Positions 1 through 8,495 of a DNA stretch of 64,000 bases are shown here, one piece after another. Every line of letters begins with the position of its first letter. The first letter of the stretch is position 1. The notes under the pieces are model-generated. The model ran no database searches and was not told where the DNA came from. It saw only the letters and a list, made by a program, of their open reading frames with translations. The position numbers and the translations under genes are program-made. Origin of the DNA: JADJLQ01 sp038251405 (GTDB lineage Bacteria > Bacteroidota > Bacteroidia > Chitinophagales > Saprospiraceae); the NCBI GenBank assembly GCA_038251405.1, contig JBBSBH010000016.1, positions 1 through 64,000 of the forward strand, given 5' to 3'.

Positions 1-184
1 ATAATGGGTGGGGGTCTACATTGAGCCTTTTGATTTATCGCTATTGTAAATCAATACCTTATGCCCTATTTTGTACTTATAATGTTAGTGATTGATAATT
101 TGGTGTTAGTCTTTGATTTTTGACCTGCAATATGGGTTAAGTTATCCTGGCTAATGAATTTATTGATTAGTTCAAAAATAACGC
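1..184. other. Non-coding window edge with a small inverted repeat
   Basis: No reading frame of note is seen. An 8-base perfect inverted repeat (TTGATTTA at 30-37, TAAATCAA at 47-54, 9-base loop) lies here. It is not followed by a T tract, so I do not call it a terminator. Confidence 0.4.
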
Positions 185-859
185 TCACAAAGAATTATAA
201 AACCTCACCAAATCAACCAATTTTTCCTGCTTCATTTTGATCTTGTTCTTATCAATAAATTCCTCCACCTCTCTTCGGTGCCCGGTAAATAATTCAGGTA
301 ATTCTTTCACTTTGGAGAATGGTTTTAGGCGACCAGAAGATGTGCGAAGAAAATAATAATCGAGGCTTTCTTTAAATTCAGCAGGCTTTGGAGCGGATTC
401 CTGGGCTTTCGCCGGTCGCCATTCTTCAAATTTAATCGATCTTTTTTTTAATAAACTTATTTTTCCAGTATCCAGCACGAATAGATAAGACTTAAATTTT
501 TTACCATCCAATTCGTAATTGCCCACCGTCAATGTGTAATTACCTATCTCAATATTGTCAATAATATCTGATGCTAAGATTTGCATATCCCGCCCCTGGT
601 ATTTCACATCAATAATGTCCCTGAAAATATTATATCTCATGGGTAATTTGAAAACGGTGTGATCTGAGGTGACCACTTTCCCTATCATGAAAGAATCTAT
701 CAGATAAGGGCTACCAACATAATCGGAAGACAATATGGACTCGTCCATAGGGGTTCTGACAATTTTCTCAGTCACCAAATCACCACTAAGCAGGGACTGA
801 GCCTCTAGTATGACTTGCAGGGAAATAAATACAACGGTAAACAAGTATCTGGTTTTCAT
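185..859 (-). CDS. Secreted protein of unknown function
   Basis: The product is about 224 residues. The frame is open to 907, but the upstream start would be TTG and adds a non-signal-like stretch. The ATG at 857-859 gives a clean signal peptide (MKTRYLFTVVFISL...EAQ) with a likely cleavage after the AQ. The mature part has mixed beta-type character with no motif I recognise, and a charged C-terminus (EFIDKNKIKMKQEKLVDLV) ending in FYNSL. It lies downstream of the SusC/SusD operon on the same strand but is separated from it by a strong terminator, so it is probably its own unit. An exported or periplasmic location is inferred from the signal peptide only. Confidence 0.7.
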   Translation of the reverse strand: MKTRYLFTVVFISLQVILEAQSLLSGDLVTEKIVRTPMDESILSSDYVGSPYLIDSFMIGKVVTSDHTVFKLPMRYNIFRDIIDVKYQGRDMQILASDIIDNIEIGNYTLTVGNYELDGKKFKSYLFVLDTGKISLLKKRSIKFEEWRPAKAQESAPKPAEFKESLDYYFLRTSSGRLKPFSKVKELPELFTGHRREVEEFIDKNKIKMKQEKLVDLVRFYNSL

Positions 860-920
860 TATTGAAAATTTTATATAAAAACGATGGAGGTAATTATTTC
901 GTTTCAAATCCGCCAGAAAA

Positions 921-954
921 TAAAAAGTGAGCCATCATTGCTGATGGCCCACTT
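921..954 (-). terminator. Intrinsic terminator of the SusC/SusD operon
   Basis: A 13-base stem (925-937 with 942-954, one mismatch) closes a TTGC loop. Read on the minus strand it is followed by CACTTTTTATTTT. It lies just after the stop of the minus-strand lipoprotein gene that ends at 983. Confidence 0.85.
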
Positions 955-982
955 CTATTTTAAATCTCTATTTGCAGAAAGT

Positions 983-1555
983 TTAATCCGCTACATTAAT
1001 CCGGTAGATAAATGGAGAACTGTAAAATGCTCCACCAGTGATATTAGCTCCTGTATTATCGGCATTAAATTTCTTACCATCTTTTAAAACCATTGTAGTG
1101 GTAATGGTAAAATAATCTCCTTTGCTGATATCGTCCGCCATCAAGCCACATGCACTTAAAGCCTGAGTACCAGTAACCGCGATAGTAGCTCTAGGATAGC
1201 CTGTGGTAGGTTCAATGGTGTAATCTGTAGCAGCCAATGTGCGCAGTGTTTTGTCTGTAGTAGATTTGTTTCCATTAGCAGGCGTTTTGTCTACAAATTT
1301 TATCAGCATTTCATAACTGGCAAAATTTGCGCCTTTATTGGGAGTGACTGCTTCAGCGAGCATTTCCATTTTAGTACCACCCAGATTTGCTTTGGATACT
1401 GAAAATGTTGCATTCAATAATGGATATGGAGTTACAATCCGCATATACCCACCTTGCTCAAAAGAAAACTCATCAATTGGATCTACAATTTCAGTCTTAC
1501 ATGCTAATAAGCTGATTCCTAGTAATCCTATTAATATATATCTTAAATTTTTCAT
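983..1555 (-). CDS. SusCD-associated lipoprotein of unknown function
   Basis: A 190-residue protein with a lipoprotein signal: a hydrophobic N-terminus followed by the lipobox LLAC at about residues 16-19. It starts 27 bases after the SusD-like gene and ends at the operon terminator. Small outer-surface lipoproteins in this position often help bind the SusCD substrate. The sequence has no enzymatic motif that I recognise, and its Gly/Thr-rich character fits a beta-sandwich. The substrate cannot be inferred. Confidence 0.75.
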   Translation of the reverse strand: MKNLRYILIGLLGISLLACKTEIVDPIDEFSFEQGGYMRIVTPYPLLNATFSVSKANLGGTKMEMLAEAVTPNKGANFASYEMLIKFVDKTPANGNKSTTDKTLRTLAATDYTIEPTTGYPRATIAVTGTQALSACGLMADDISKGDYFTITTTMVLKDGKKFNADNTGANITGGAFYSSPFIYRINVAD

Positions 1556-1582
1556 CTTGTATTTATTAATTAAGTTGATTAA

Positions 1583-3226
1583 TTACTTTACAAATCCCGG
1601 AGGATTATTATCCCAAAAAATATGAACAGCAGGACTCGCTTTTTGTACTGCGTTACTATTTCGGGCAATAAAGTTAGTTGGATAATATACTGAAGAGGCG
1701 AAGGGACCTGGGCTTGCATCCAATGCAGGTTGTTGGTCGGGTTTTCCTGTTCTTCTATACAAATTGTATGCTTCCACACCTGAGCCCCATAGAGAAAGCC
1801 AATACTCTTTAGCTATGATGGCCAATTTATCTTTTTCAGTTGCGGCAGCATCATATCTTGCCATTACCTCATTTACATAATTGGTCACTTCTGTAGCCCA
1901 TACAAACCCTTTAGAAGTTTCAAAAGTATTGATCTTAGTCGCTTCAGTAGATGCCAAAGCTAAGGTACGTACATCAGCCATAGATTTCTCAATAGCGGAT
2001 TTAAGCAAAGCCTTAGCATCACCAGTAGTTCCTAATGACAAAGCAGCTTCTGCCAACATAAAATCTACAAATGATCGCATCATGATTGGATGAATTCCAG
2101 CACCACCGGCACCAGCACCTTGAGATACTCCTTTACCTGCATCATCATCAAACAAACCGCCTGCAGGGTAAAGTCCCCATACCGTTCTTTTCAAATTATC
2201 TGGTGGAATACCTTCATTGCTTAGATGGTCTCTGCCCCAATAGCCAACACTGGTAGGCAAACAATACGCATCATCTGGACCATAATGAGCTGGTTTGTTA
2301 TTATTTATACATCTCAGTTCATTGACATCAGAAGTATTTTTAGTAACCTGACGATAAAAATAATATCTAACCCTTGGATCTGGCTTCGTTTTGTCATTAT
2401 ACAAAGCACCCATATACGAATTGGACATATAATCGCCATTTCCACCTGTAGGCGTGTAGCCATACCTTGGATGACGCGTATCAGGGTTGGTAAGGTTAGC
2501 ACCAAATTTAAAAGCAAAATTCTGAGCGTAGGTACTGATAAGCTTATTACCTGCTACTAAAGAATTGATGGTAGAGGTAGAACCTGACTTATCTATCAGT
2601 CTCAAATTCAATGCAGCCTTTAACTTCAGTGTATTAGCTACCCGGGTCCAGCTATCCGCATTGCCTCCAAAAAATAAATCTGAGGTAGCAGCGCCTTTAG
2701 AGGGAGCAGCAAAATTTGCAATAGCAGCATCCAGATCAGCAATGGCTTTGGTATAAACATCCTTTCCCAAATCTACTTTTGGATTAAAATTTTCTGCGTC
2801 TAATGCCTCAGATAAAGGCACATCACCAAAAAAATCAACCAAAGTCATTAATTCATATGCCCGAATAGTTTTAGCAATACCAGCATGAACGAATAGACTA
2901 CTTGCTTCTGCTAGGGTAATCAGATTTTTTACATCAATTAAAATACCAGCATAAGCCTGATCCCAAACACCTGAAAACCCACCGGGACTTACCGCGTTTT
3001 CATAATTTACAGCTCCACCAAAATGTAAAATTCTGGTCAGAGCGGCTCCGGTACCACTGAAACCATCGAAATTAGATTGAAAACCTAATTCTATTGCATT
3101 CAATAAATAATTGACATCTGTATTTTTTGCTGTAACGGCATTTGGATTATCCAATAGATCAAGACTACAGGAGCTAATAATCACAAATGCACTTATCAAT
3201 GAGAACAATTTTATAATTTTTTTCAT
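1583..3226 (-). CDS. SusD/RagB-family outer membrane lipoprotein
   Basis: A 547-residue protein with a lipoprotein signal (IISSCSLDLLDN, Cys near residue 20). The length and helical TPR-like character fit the SusD_2/SusD-like group, which binds nutrients on the cell surface and forms the lid of a SusC transporter. Supporting segments are the N-terminal DNPNAVTAKNTDVNYLLNAI and the later GIHPIMMRSFVDFMLAEAAL, both typical of the family. It follows the SusC gene with a gap of 21 bases, so the two are surely co-transcribed. No polysaccharide-degrading enzyme lies nearby, so peptide or another nutrient is as likely a substrate as glycan. Confidence 0.93.
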   Translation of the reverse strand: MKKIIKLFSLISAFVIISSCSLDLLDNPNAVTAKNTDVNYLLNAIELGFQSNFDGFSGTGAALTRILHFGGAVNYENAVSPGGFSGVWDQAYAGILIDVKNLITLAEASSLFVHAGIAKTIRAYELMTLVDFFGDVPLSEALDAENFNPKVDLGKDVYTKAIADLDAAIANFAAPSKGAATSDLFFGGNADSWTRVANTLKLKAALNLRLIDKSGSTSTINSLVAGNKLISTYAQNFAFKFGANLTNPDTRHPRYGYTPTGGNGDYMSNSYMGALYNDKTKPDPRVRYYFYRQVTKNTSDVNELRCINNNKPAHYGPDDAYCLPTSVGYWGRDHLSNEGIPPDNLKRTVWGLYPAGGLFDDDAGKGVSQGAGAGGAGIHPIMMRSFVDFMLAEAALSLGTTGDAKALLKSAIEKSMADVRTLALASTEATKINTFETSKGFVWATEVTNYVNEVMARYDAAATEKDKLAIIAKEYWLSLWGSGVEAYNLYRRTGKPDQQPALDASPGPFASSVYYPTNFIARNSNAVQKASPAVHIFWDNNPPGFVK

Positions 3227-3247
3227 TTTTCTTAGACTTTTAAAGGT

Positions 3248-6200
3248 TTAGAAATTAAGTTTTAAAGTAGCTCCAAGTCTACGAGAGCTAGGACCAGTAA
3301 GGAATTCAAAGCCTAAGCCATTACCTACTCCCAAGCCTAAATTATCAGTGTCAAAATTCAACCCTGGAGGGAAATGAATGGCTTTGTACCAGATATTATT
3401 TCCAGTAAAACCAATAGATGCGCCTTTCATTTTGAGTTTATTCATTAATGATTTTGGCAATGAATAGGACAATGAAAGTTCTTGTAATCTGATAGTAGAT
3501 CCGTCATAGATCCTCCCTTCATCTGTAAAGAAATATTTAGTATTGAATCCAACATCCGATGCAGTCACCTGAATATTATTGGGAGATCCATCAGATGCTT
3601 TTACACCAGGATAAAGATATGTTTGAGATCTATCATAACCAGCTTCCAATCCAGTATCATAGGTCAATCCTCTTCCCATTAATGCTCCTGCTGTAGAACT
3701 ATACATGGCACCACCATGGCGATATGAGAACATTACATTTAAGCTCAAACTTTTATAAGAAAATGTATTTCCTAAGCTGGTGATGAAAGCAGGGTTAGGA
3801 TCACCTAAAATAATAGGAGATGATGTCGCAATGGGATAGCCCTGACCATCTATTAATAATTGACCAGCATCATTTCTTAGGTTACCAGTTCCTTTAATAA
3901 TATTGAACGGTTTACCTACAATGGCATAATTTCCAAGTGCATTGCCAAAACCAGTGACCTGAACTTCCTCTAGTGTGCCACCCAGGTCTAATACTTTTGG
4001 TACATTTCTGGAAAATACAGCCGATACATCCCATACAAAATTTCTATTCGATACTGGCGCTCCGGATAAACTAATTTCCGCGCCTGTATTTCTAATAGCT
4101 CCTAAGTTAATAGTAGTTGCAGTATATCCAGTAGAGGCATCCAGAGGAGAACTGGTAATTAAATCTTGGGTTCTACGATTATAGAACGTAACATCAAAAT
4201 CAACTCTTTCATTAAATATTTTACCTTCAACTCCGAGTTCTACTTCTTTATGAAGCTCCGGCTTTAAGTTTGGATTACCTAAAAGATTATTTGTAGAGTG
4301 CGTTTGCACCGTTGATCCGTTTGCATTTAGGAACGCTCTGGCATTCTGATCCAAAATACTTCGGGTATTATAAGGATCCGGGAACCCGGCAGATGTACCA
4401 TAACCAGCTCTGATCTTCAGGAAATTCAAAAAAGGTGATTTAAGACCTGGAATCATGGTAGAAGGAATAAAAGAAACAGATACTGAAGGATAGAAGATTC
4501 TTCTATTTGCTTTTTCAACTGTTGAAGTCCAGTCGTTTCTTCCAGCAAAGTTTATGAAAAAATAATTTCCGTAGTCAGCAGATACTTCTCCTAATAGTCC
4601 CATACGGGTTTGTTCCTGATAAAAATTGCCGGCAGAATTATCAATAAAGTTTGAATGTCTGTATAAGCCTCTGGCTAATTGATTTTGGCTACCTACACCA
4701 ATCTCATTGTATTTATCGTTTCTAATATTACCGCCAAATTTGGCTGAAACTTCGATTTTAGATGTTAATTCTTTTGAATAAGAAAAAATAGCTGAATTAT
4801 CCCATATTGTGTTTTCTATATCCCTGGTACCATAAAAACCATTGGGAAAATCCACGCCACCTTTATTAAATCTAGCCTCCTGAGCTTCATTGTATCTATC
4901 CAATCCAATTCTATACAAAAAGTCAAACCCTTTAGCTATATTATAGTTTAAAGAGGTGGAGCTAAAAATTCTATTCACCACATCCGTCGTGGCATAGTTT
5001 TTCAATATCCAATTCGGATTAGGAATATCATTACCTGATCTATAGTATACTGAATTCCCTGTTGCGGGATCTTCAAATGGCCATCCGATAAGATCCACTT
5101 GCCGCGGTGTATACAATACATTAGCTAATACAGAAGGAAATCCACCTAACGTATTATTTCCGGTACCAGCATTTAAAGGAGGTGATAATAGATCAGTATT
5201 GGCAAAATTGATACTGGTGATCAATTTGAGCCTATTGCTTATCTGTGCATTCAATCCTAACCCAACATTGATTTTTTTCAAATTATTATTTGGTATATAA
5301 CCTTGCTCGGTATTATAGCCTGCAGAGACATTATAACCCACTTTATCACCACCGCCTGATACATTCAAACTGGTATTTGAAATCTGTCCTGTTCTGAAAA
5401 AGTCACTTACATTATTGGGGAATACTTTCATTTTATATGCTCCCAGAGAGGCTACATATTCTGCCTGACCTGCTCTTAAAGCTGCGTTGGATAAGTTAGC
5501 ATAAGGGTGAGTAGTCAGCGCCGAATTGGTATTTTGAGATGGATAAATTAAAGCTTCCGGGATAGTAGGCCCCCAATTGGAGAAGAAATAACCCAGGTTT
5601 TGCTGGAATCCACCCACATAATCATCTTGGTATTTTGGAAGGTGAGCGGTATTGGTAAAATAAGACTGAGTAAGAGTTACTTGAGGAACTCTTGTTTTGC
5701 CAGATCCATTTTTAGTGGTGACTAAAATCACCCCATTTCTACCTTGGTCACCGTAGGTAACGGTAGCAGCAAGTCCTTTCAATACACTTACGTTTTCTAT
5801 ACTGTTTGGGTCAAGGTCCAAAAAGCGGCTAGAAGCATTTTGACCACCCGATGTAAATCCACCTCTCTGATTAGTAGAGGAGTTAAATGGAACACCATCT
5901 ACAACGAATAAAGGTTGATTAGATCCTGTAATAGATGTATAACCTCTTATCGTAATATTAGTTCCTGTTCCAGTGGCACCAGATGTAGAAGTGATATTCA
6001 GGCCTGGAACTTTACCCTGAAGCACCCTTCCAATATCGGGTTGAGGTCTGTCCTCAATCTTCTTGGCATTAACGGTAGCAACCGAATAACCCAGTGCTCT
6101 TTTTTCGCGGGAAATACCCTGGGCCGTAACTACTATCTCTTCAATAGCAACACCTTGTTGCATAATAATGTCGAGCTGAGTACGATCTCCAAACAATACT

Positions 6201-6436
6201 TCTTGAGTAGTAAAACCAGTATAAGTAAAAACTAATACTGTCACATTATCCGGTACATTGATAGTGTAAGATCCATCAATGTCAGTAACAGTACCTACAG
6301 TGGTACCTTTGGCAGCCACATTGGCGCCGATAAGTGCTTCTCCGGTATTATCCGTCACTTTTCCAGTGATGGCCCGTTGGCCAAAAGAGAAAATAGCAAC
6401 CAATAACATGGAAGATAAAAGTGAGAGCCTTTTCAT
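3248..6436 (-). CDS. SusC/RagA-family TonB-linked outer membrane protein
   Basis: A 1062-residue TonB-dependent transporter. A signal peptide (residues 1-19) is followed by a CarboxypepD_reg-like domain (ITGKVTDNTGEALIGANV, about residues 22-90), the SusC-signature junction IEEIVVTAQG, a plug domain (about 105-240) with DIGRVLQGKVPGLNI, and a large beta-barrel ending in an aromatic residue (ATLKLNF). It energises uptake of a ligand held by the SusD-like partner encoded just downstream. The promoter region carries a Bacteroidota -7 element and an inverted repeat. No sigma/anti-sigma pair or hybrid two-component regulator is adjacent. The substrate is unknown. Confidence 0.95.
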   Translation of the reverse strand: MKRLSLLSSMLLVAIFSFGQRAITGKVTDNTGEALIGANVAAKGTTVGTVTDIDGSYTINVPDNVTVLVFTYTGFTTQEVLFGDRTQLDIIMQQGVAIEEIVVTAQGISREKRALGYSVATVNAKKIEDRPQPDIGRVLQGKVPGLNITSTSGATGTGTNITIRGYTSITGSNQPLFVVDGVPFNSSTNQRGGFTSGGQNASSRFLDLDPNSIENVSVLKGLAATVTYGDQGRNGVILVTTKNGSGKTRVPQVTLTQSYFTNTAHLPKYQDDYVGGFQQNLGYFFSNWGPTIPEALIYPSQNTNSALTTHPYANLSNAALRAGQAEYVASLGAYKMKVFPNNVSDFFRTGQISNTSLNVSGGGDKVGYNVSAGYNTEQGYIPNNNLKKINVGLGLNAQISNRLKLITSINFANTDLLSPPLNAGTGNNTLGGFPSVLANVLYTPRQVDLIGWPFEDPATGNSVYYRSGNDIPNPNWILKNYATTDVVNRIFSSTSLNYNIAKGFDFLYRIGLDRYNEAQEARFNKGGVDFPNGFYGTRDIENTIWDNSAIFSYSKELTSKIEVSAKFGGNIRNDKYNEIGVGSQNQLARGLYRHSNFIDNSAGNFYQEQTRMGLLGEVSADYGNYFFINFAGRNDWTSTVEKANRRIFYPSVSVSFIPSTMIPGLKSPFLNFLKIRAGYGTSAGFPDPYNTRSILDQNARAFLNANGSTVQTHSTNNLLGNPNLKPELHKEVELGVEGKIFNERVDFDVTFYNRRTQDLITSSPLDASTGYTATTINLGAIRNTGAEISLSGAPVSNRNFVWDVSAVFSRNVPKVLDLGGTLEEVQVTGFGNALGNYAIVGKPFNIIKGTGNLRNDAGQLLIDGQGYPIATSSPIILGDPNPAFITSLGNTFSYKSLSLNVMFSYRHGGAMYSSTAGALMGRGLTYDTGLEAGYDRSQTYLYPGVKASDGSPNNIQVTASDVGFNTKYFFTDEGRIYDGSTIRLQELSLSYSLPKSLMNKLKMKGASIGFTGNNIWYKAIHFPPGLNFDTDNLGLGVGNGLGFEFLTGPSSRRLGATLKLNF

Positions 6437-6467
6437 ATAATTACTCTAATTAATTAAGAATGAGTTA

Positions 6468-6519
6468 AAATTGAGTCAGTTATTTAACGTTATATTAACT
6501 CAATTTGTGAACAAACTTA
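6468..6519 (-). promoter_or_regulatory. Promoter -7 element and inverted repeat upstream of susC-like gene
   Basis: On the minus strand TAAGTTTG (6512-6519) matches the Bacteroidota -7 consensus TAnnTTTG. Just downstream of it is a perfect 9-base inverted repeat (AAATTGAGT at 6468-6476, ACTCAATTT at 6498-6506), which would cover the transcription start or fold in the 5' leader. Function as an operator or leader hairpin is inferred. Confidence 0.5.
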
Positions 6520-6779
6520 AAATATCTTGACCAGATTCTTTGTCAATAAAAAGAAGAATATTGTTAATTCTACATATTATTACTTTTATAATAATAAATT
6601 AATTAGATACTATTATTCATTACCTCTTGTTGTCAGCTTCCCTTTGTAAAGAAGGCTTTGCATATTCGATAAATAAACCGAAATTTGTTTTTGATGTTGT
6701 GTATTTGTATTAGAACGTTTTGTCACTAATTAAGACGACATCACAATCTTATTTTTTTTAGTAGAATTTATTATCCCTT

Positions 6780-6787
6780 TATTTTTG
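6780..6787 (+). promoter_or_regulatory. Promoter -7 element of arsenosugar module
   Basis: TATTTTTG fits TAnnTTTG and lies 36 bases before the ATG at 6824. It supports that ATG rather than the TTG at 6785, which overlaps the promoter element. I see no clear -33 element. Confidence 0.5.
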
Positions 6788-6823
6788 ACATTTGTAAATA
6801 CACAACCCGTAAACTTTAATTTT

Positions 6824-7159
6824 ATGATCAACCATTATTACAATGCCGGCGACCTGGCAAAATTTGGAAACATAAGTGAGTACCAGAAAGAGCTTGCCGA
6901 TAAATTCTTTGATTGGTATGGTACAGCCTTTGCCGACAGTGCTTTGAGCGCTAAGGAAAAATCTTTGATAGCTTTAGCTGTTGCGCATGCCGTGCAATGC
7001 CCGTATTGCATAGACGCATATAGCAGTGATGCCTATGAAAAAGGTTACAGTGAAGCACAAATGATGGAGGCAGTACACATTGCAGCAGCTATAAAAGGAG
7101 GTGCGGCTTTAGTACATAGTGTACAAATGATGAACAAGGTGAAGGAAATTGCAATGTAA
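6824..7159 (+). CDS. Arsenosugar biosynthesis-associated AhpD/CMD-like protein
   Basis: A 111-residue small helical protein of the carboxymuconolactone decarboxylase/AhpD fold. It has the redox CPYC motif followed by an Asp-Ala context (HAVQCPYCIDAY) and a His a few turns later (EAVHIAAAIKGG). Such proteins are routinely encoded next to ArsS and are annotated as arsenosugar-associated peroxidase-like. The start is taken as ATG at 6824, because the longer TTG start overlaps the -7 promoter element. The following gene is ArsS, which strongly supports the role. The exact reaction is not established. Confidence 0.85.
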   Translation: MINHYYNAGDLAKFGNISEYQKELADKFFDWYGTAFADSALSAKEKSLIALAVAHAVQCPYCIDAYSSDAYEKGYSEAQMMEAVHIAAAIKGGAALVHSVQMMNKVKEIAM

Positions 7160-7321
7160 CACCCCCTCCGACACTTAAAGGAGAAACTTGGGTGAAATCA
7201 TTATAACTATTATTAACCAACGATTAAAGATATCAATAAACTGAAATTAATATCCAGGATAGTACAAAGCCTTGCAGGTCCGCCCGTTCCGGTTACGGGA
7301 ACGGGGTTCGGGTAAATCACT
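7160..7321. repeat. GC-rich intergenic hairpin between the two arsenosugar genes
   Basis: This gap differs in composition from its surroundings. It contains the run CACCCCCTCCGACACTTAAA just after the stop codon and, close to the arsS start, a perfect 8-base stem (7283-7290 with 7298-7305, 7-base loop). No T tract follows the stem, so it is not a standard terminator. It may be a REP-like intergenic repeat or a structured arsS leader. Confidence 0.45.
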
Positions 7322-8383
7322 ATGAAATCACTAAAAGCACAGGGAAATATTTTATCTGACGCTCAAGCACAAATTGAGATTTTAGAACATGGAGCCCATC
7401 ATGATGATGCATATACCCTGGTTCCCTTCCAATATAAGCTGGAAACCAATGGCTTATATCCATTGAAACCAACAGCACTGGAAATTTTTCAGATAAATGT
7501 AGGTAAGATGTGTAACCAGGTTTGCAAACATTGCCATGTGGATGCAGGACCCGACAGGAAGGAAATCATGACCAGAGAGACCATGCAGCAATGCCTCGAT
7601 GTGATAAAAGTAAATGATTCTTTTACCACCGTTGATCTTACCGGCGGTGCACCAGAAATGAATCCTGATTTTCGCTGGTTTGTGGAAGAAATAAAAAAGA
7701 TAAACAACAAAATTAAAATAATTGTCCGGTGCAATCTCACCATCATCAGGGCTAATAAAAAATATTACGACCTGCCCGAGTTTTATAAAAAATATAATAT
7801 AGAAGTAGTTTCATCACTACCTTTCTATTCTAAAGACAGAACAGACAGGCAGCGAGGGGATGGTGTTTTTGAAGATAGCATTAAAGCCCTGCAAATGCTA
7901 AACGAAGTTGGCTATGGCCTCGAGGAAAGTGATTTGGTTTTGAACCTGGTATATAATCCTGCGGGGGCATTTCTTCCCCCTTTGCAAATAACATTGGAAA
8001 AAGAATTCAAAGATTCACTGAAAAAAGATTTCGGCATTTCCTTTCATGCGCTGTTTGCCATCACCAATTTGCCCATTAGTCGCTTTTTAGATTACTTATT
8101 ACAAAGCGGCAATTACGAAAAGTATATGGAGAAATTATTGGCAGCTTTCAATCCTGCGGCAGCAACAAATGTAATGTGCCGCAATACGCTGTCCATTGGA
8201 TGGGATGGATACATTTATGATTGTGATTTTAACCAGATGCTGGAAATGAAAGTTGATTGCGGCAGTAAACATATAGCCGATTTTAACAAGAATGAATTGA
8301 TTAACCGTTCTATAGTTGTAAACCAACATTGCTTTGGCTGTACAGCAGGTGCAGGCAGTAGTTGCGGCGGAGCAGTAGTATAA
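7322..8383 (+). CDS. arsS: Arsenosugar biosynthesis radical SAM protein ArsS
   Basis: A 353-residue radical SAM enzyme. The N-terminal cluster motif CxxxCxxC is present as MCNQVCKHCHVDAG (about residues 61-74), followed by a GGxP-like segment (LTGGAPEMNP). The C-terminus has the ArsS-specific Cys-rich tail FGCTAGAGSSCGG, part of the DUF3641 region. ArsS converts a dimethylarsinoyl-type intermediate towards arsenosugars, using SAM and a [4Fe-4S] cluster. No arsenite methyltransferase or ars regulator lies in the window, so the methylation step must be encoded elsewhere. The ATG at 7322 follows a strong hairpin. Confidence 0.93.
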   Translation: MKSLKAQGNILSDAQAQIEILEHGAHHDDAYTLVPFQYKLETNGLYPLKPTALEIFQINVGKMCNQVCKHCHVDAGPDRKEIMTRETMQQCLDVIKVNDSFTTVDLTGGAPEMNPDFRWFVEEIKKINNKIKIIVRCNLTIIRANKKYYDLPEFYKKYNIEVVSSLPFYSKDRTDRQRGDGVFEDSIKALQMLNEVGYGLEESDLVLNLVYNPAGAFLPPLQITLEKEFKDSLKKDFGISFHALFAITNLPISRFLDYLLQSGNYEKYMEKLLAAFNPAAATNVMCRNTLSIGWDGYIYDCDFNQMLEMKVDCGSKHIADFNKNELINRSIVVNQHCFGCTAGAGSSCGGAVV

Positions 8384-8495
8384 ATTTATAGTATTAAATC
8401 AAAATAAATAACAACGGGATATTCAGAGCCCACTCGGTTTTGATTTGCTTTCATTTTTTGGTAATAAGTATCTTTGATAGAATTTCTTTTTATTG

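Noticed and set aside
1..60. The opening GGGGGTCTACATTGAGCC and nearby inverted repeat resemble ends of some insertion sequences.
   Set aside because: No transposase is in the window and there is only one end, so an insertion sequence cannot be supported.
895..915. TTTCAAATCCGCCA looks like the T-arm of a tRNA.
   Set aside because: There is no matching acceptor stem or anticodon arm around it, and it lies against a signal-peptide gene and a terminator.
8493..8495. TTG one codon before the LtrA ATG as an alternative start.
   Set aside because: ATG at 8496 is directly adjacent and more likely; the TTG adds one residue only.
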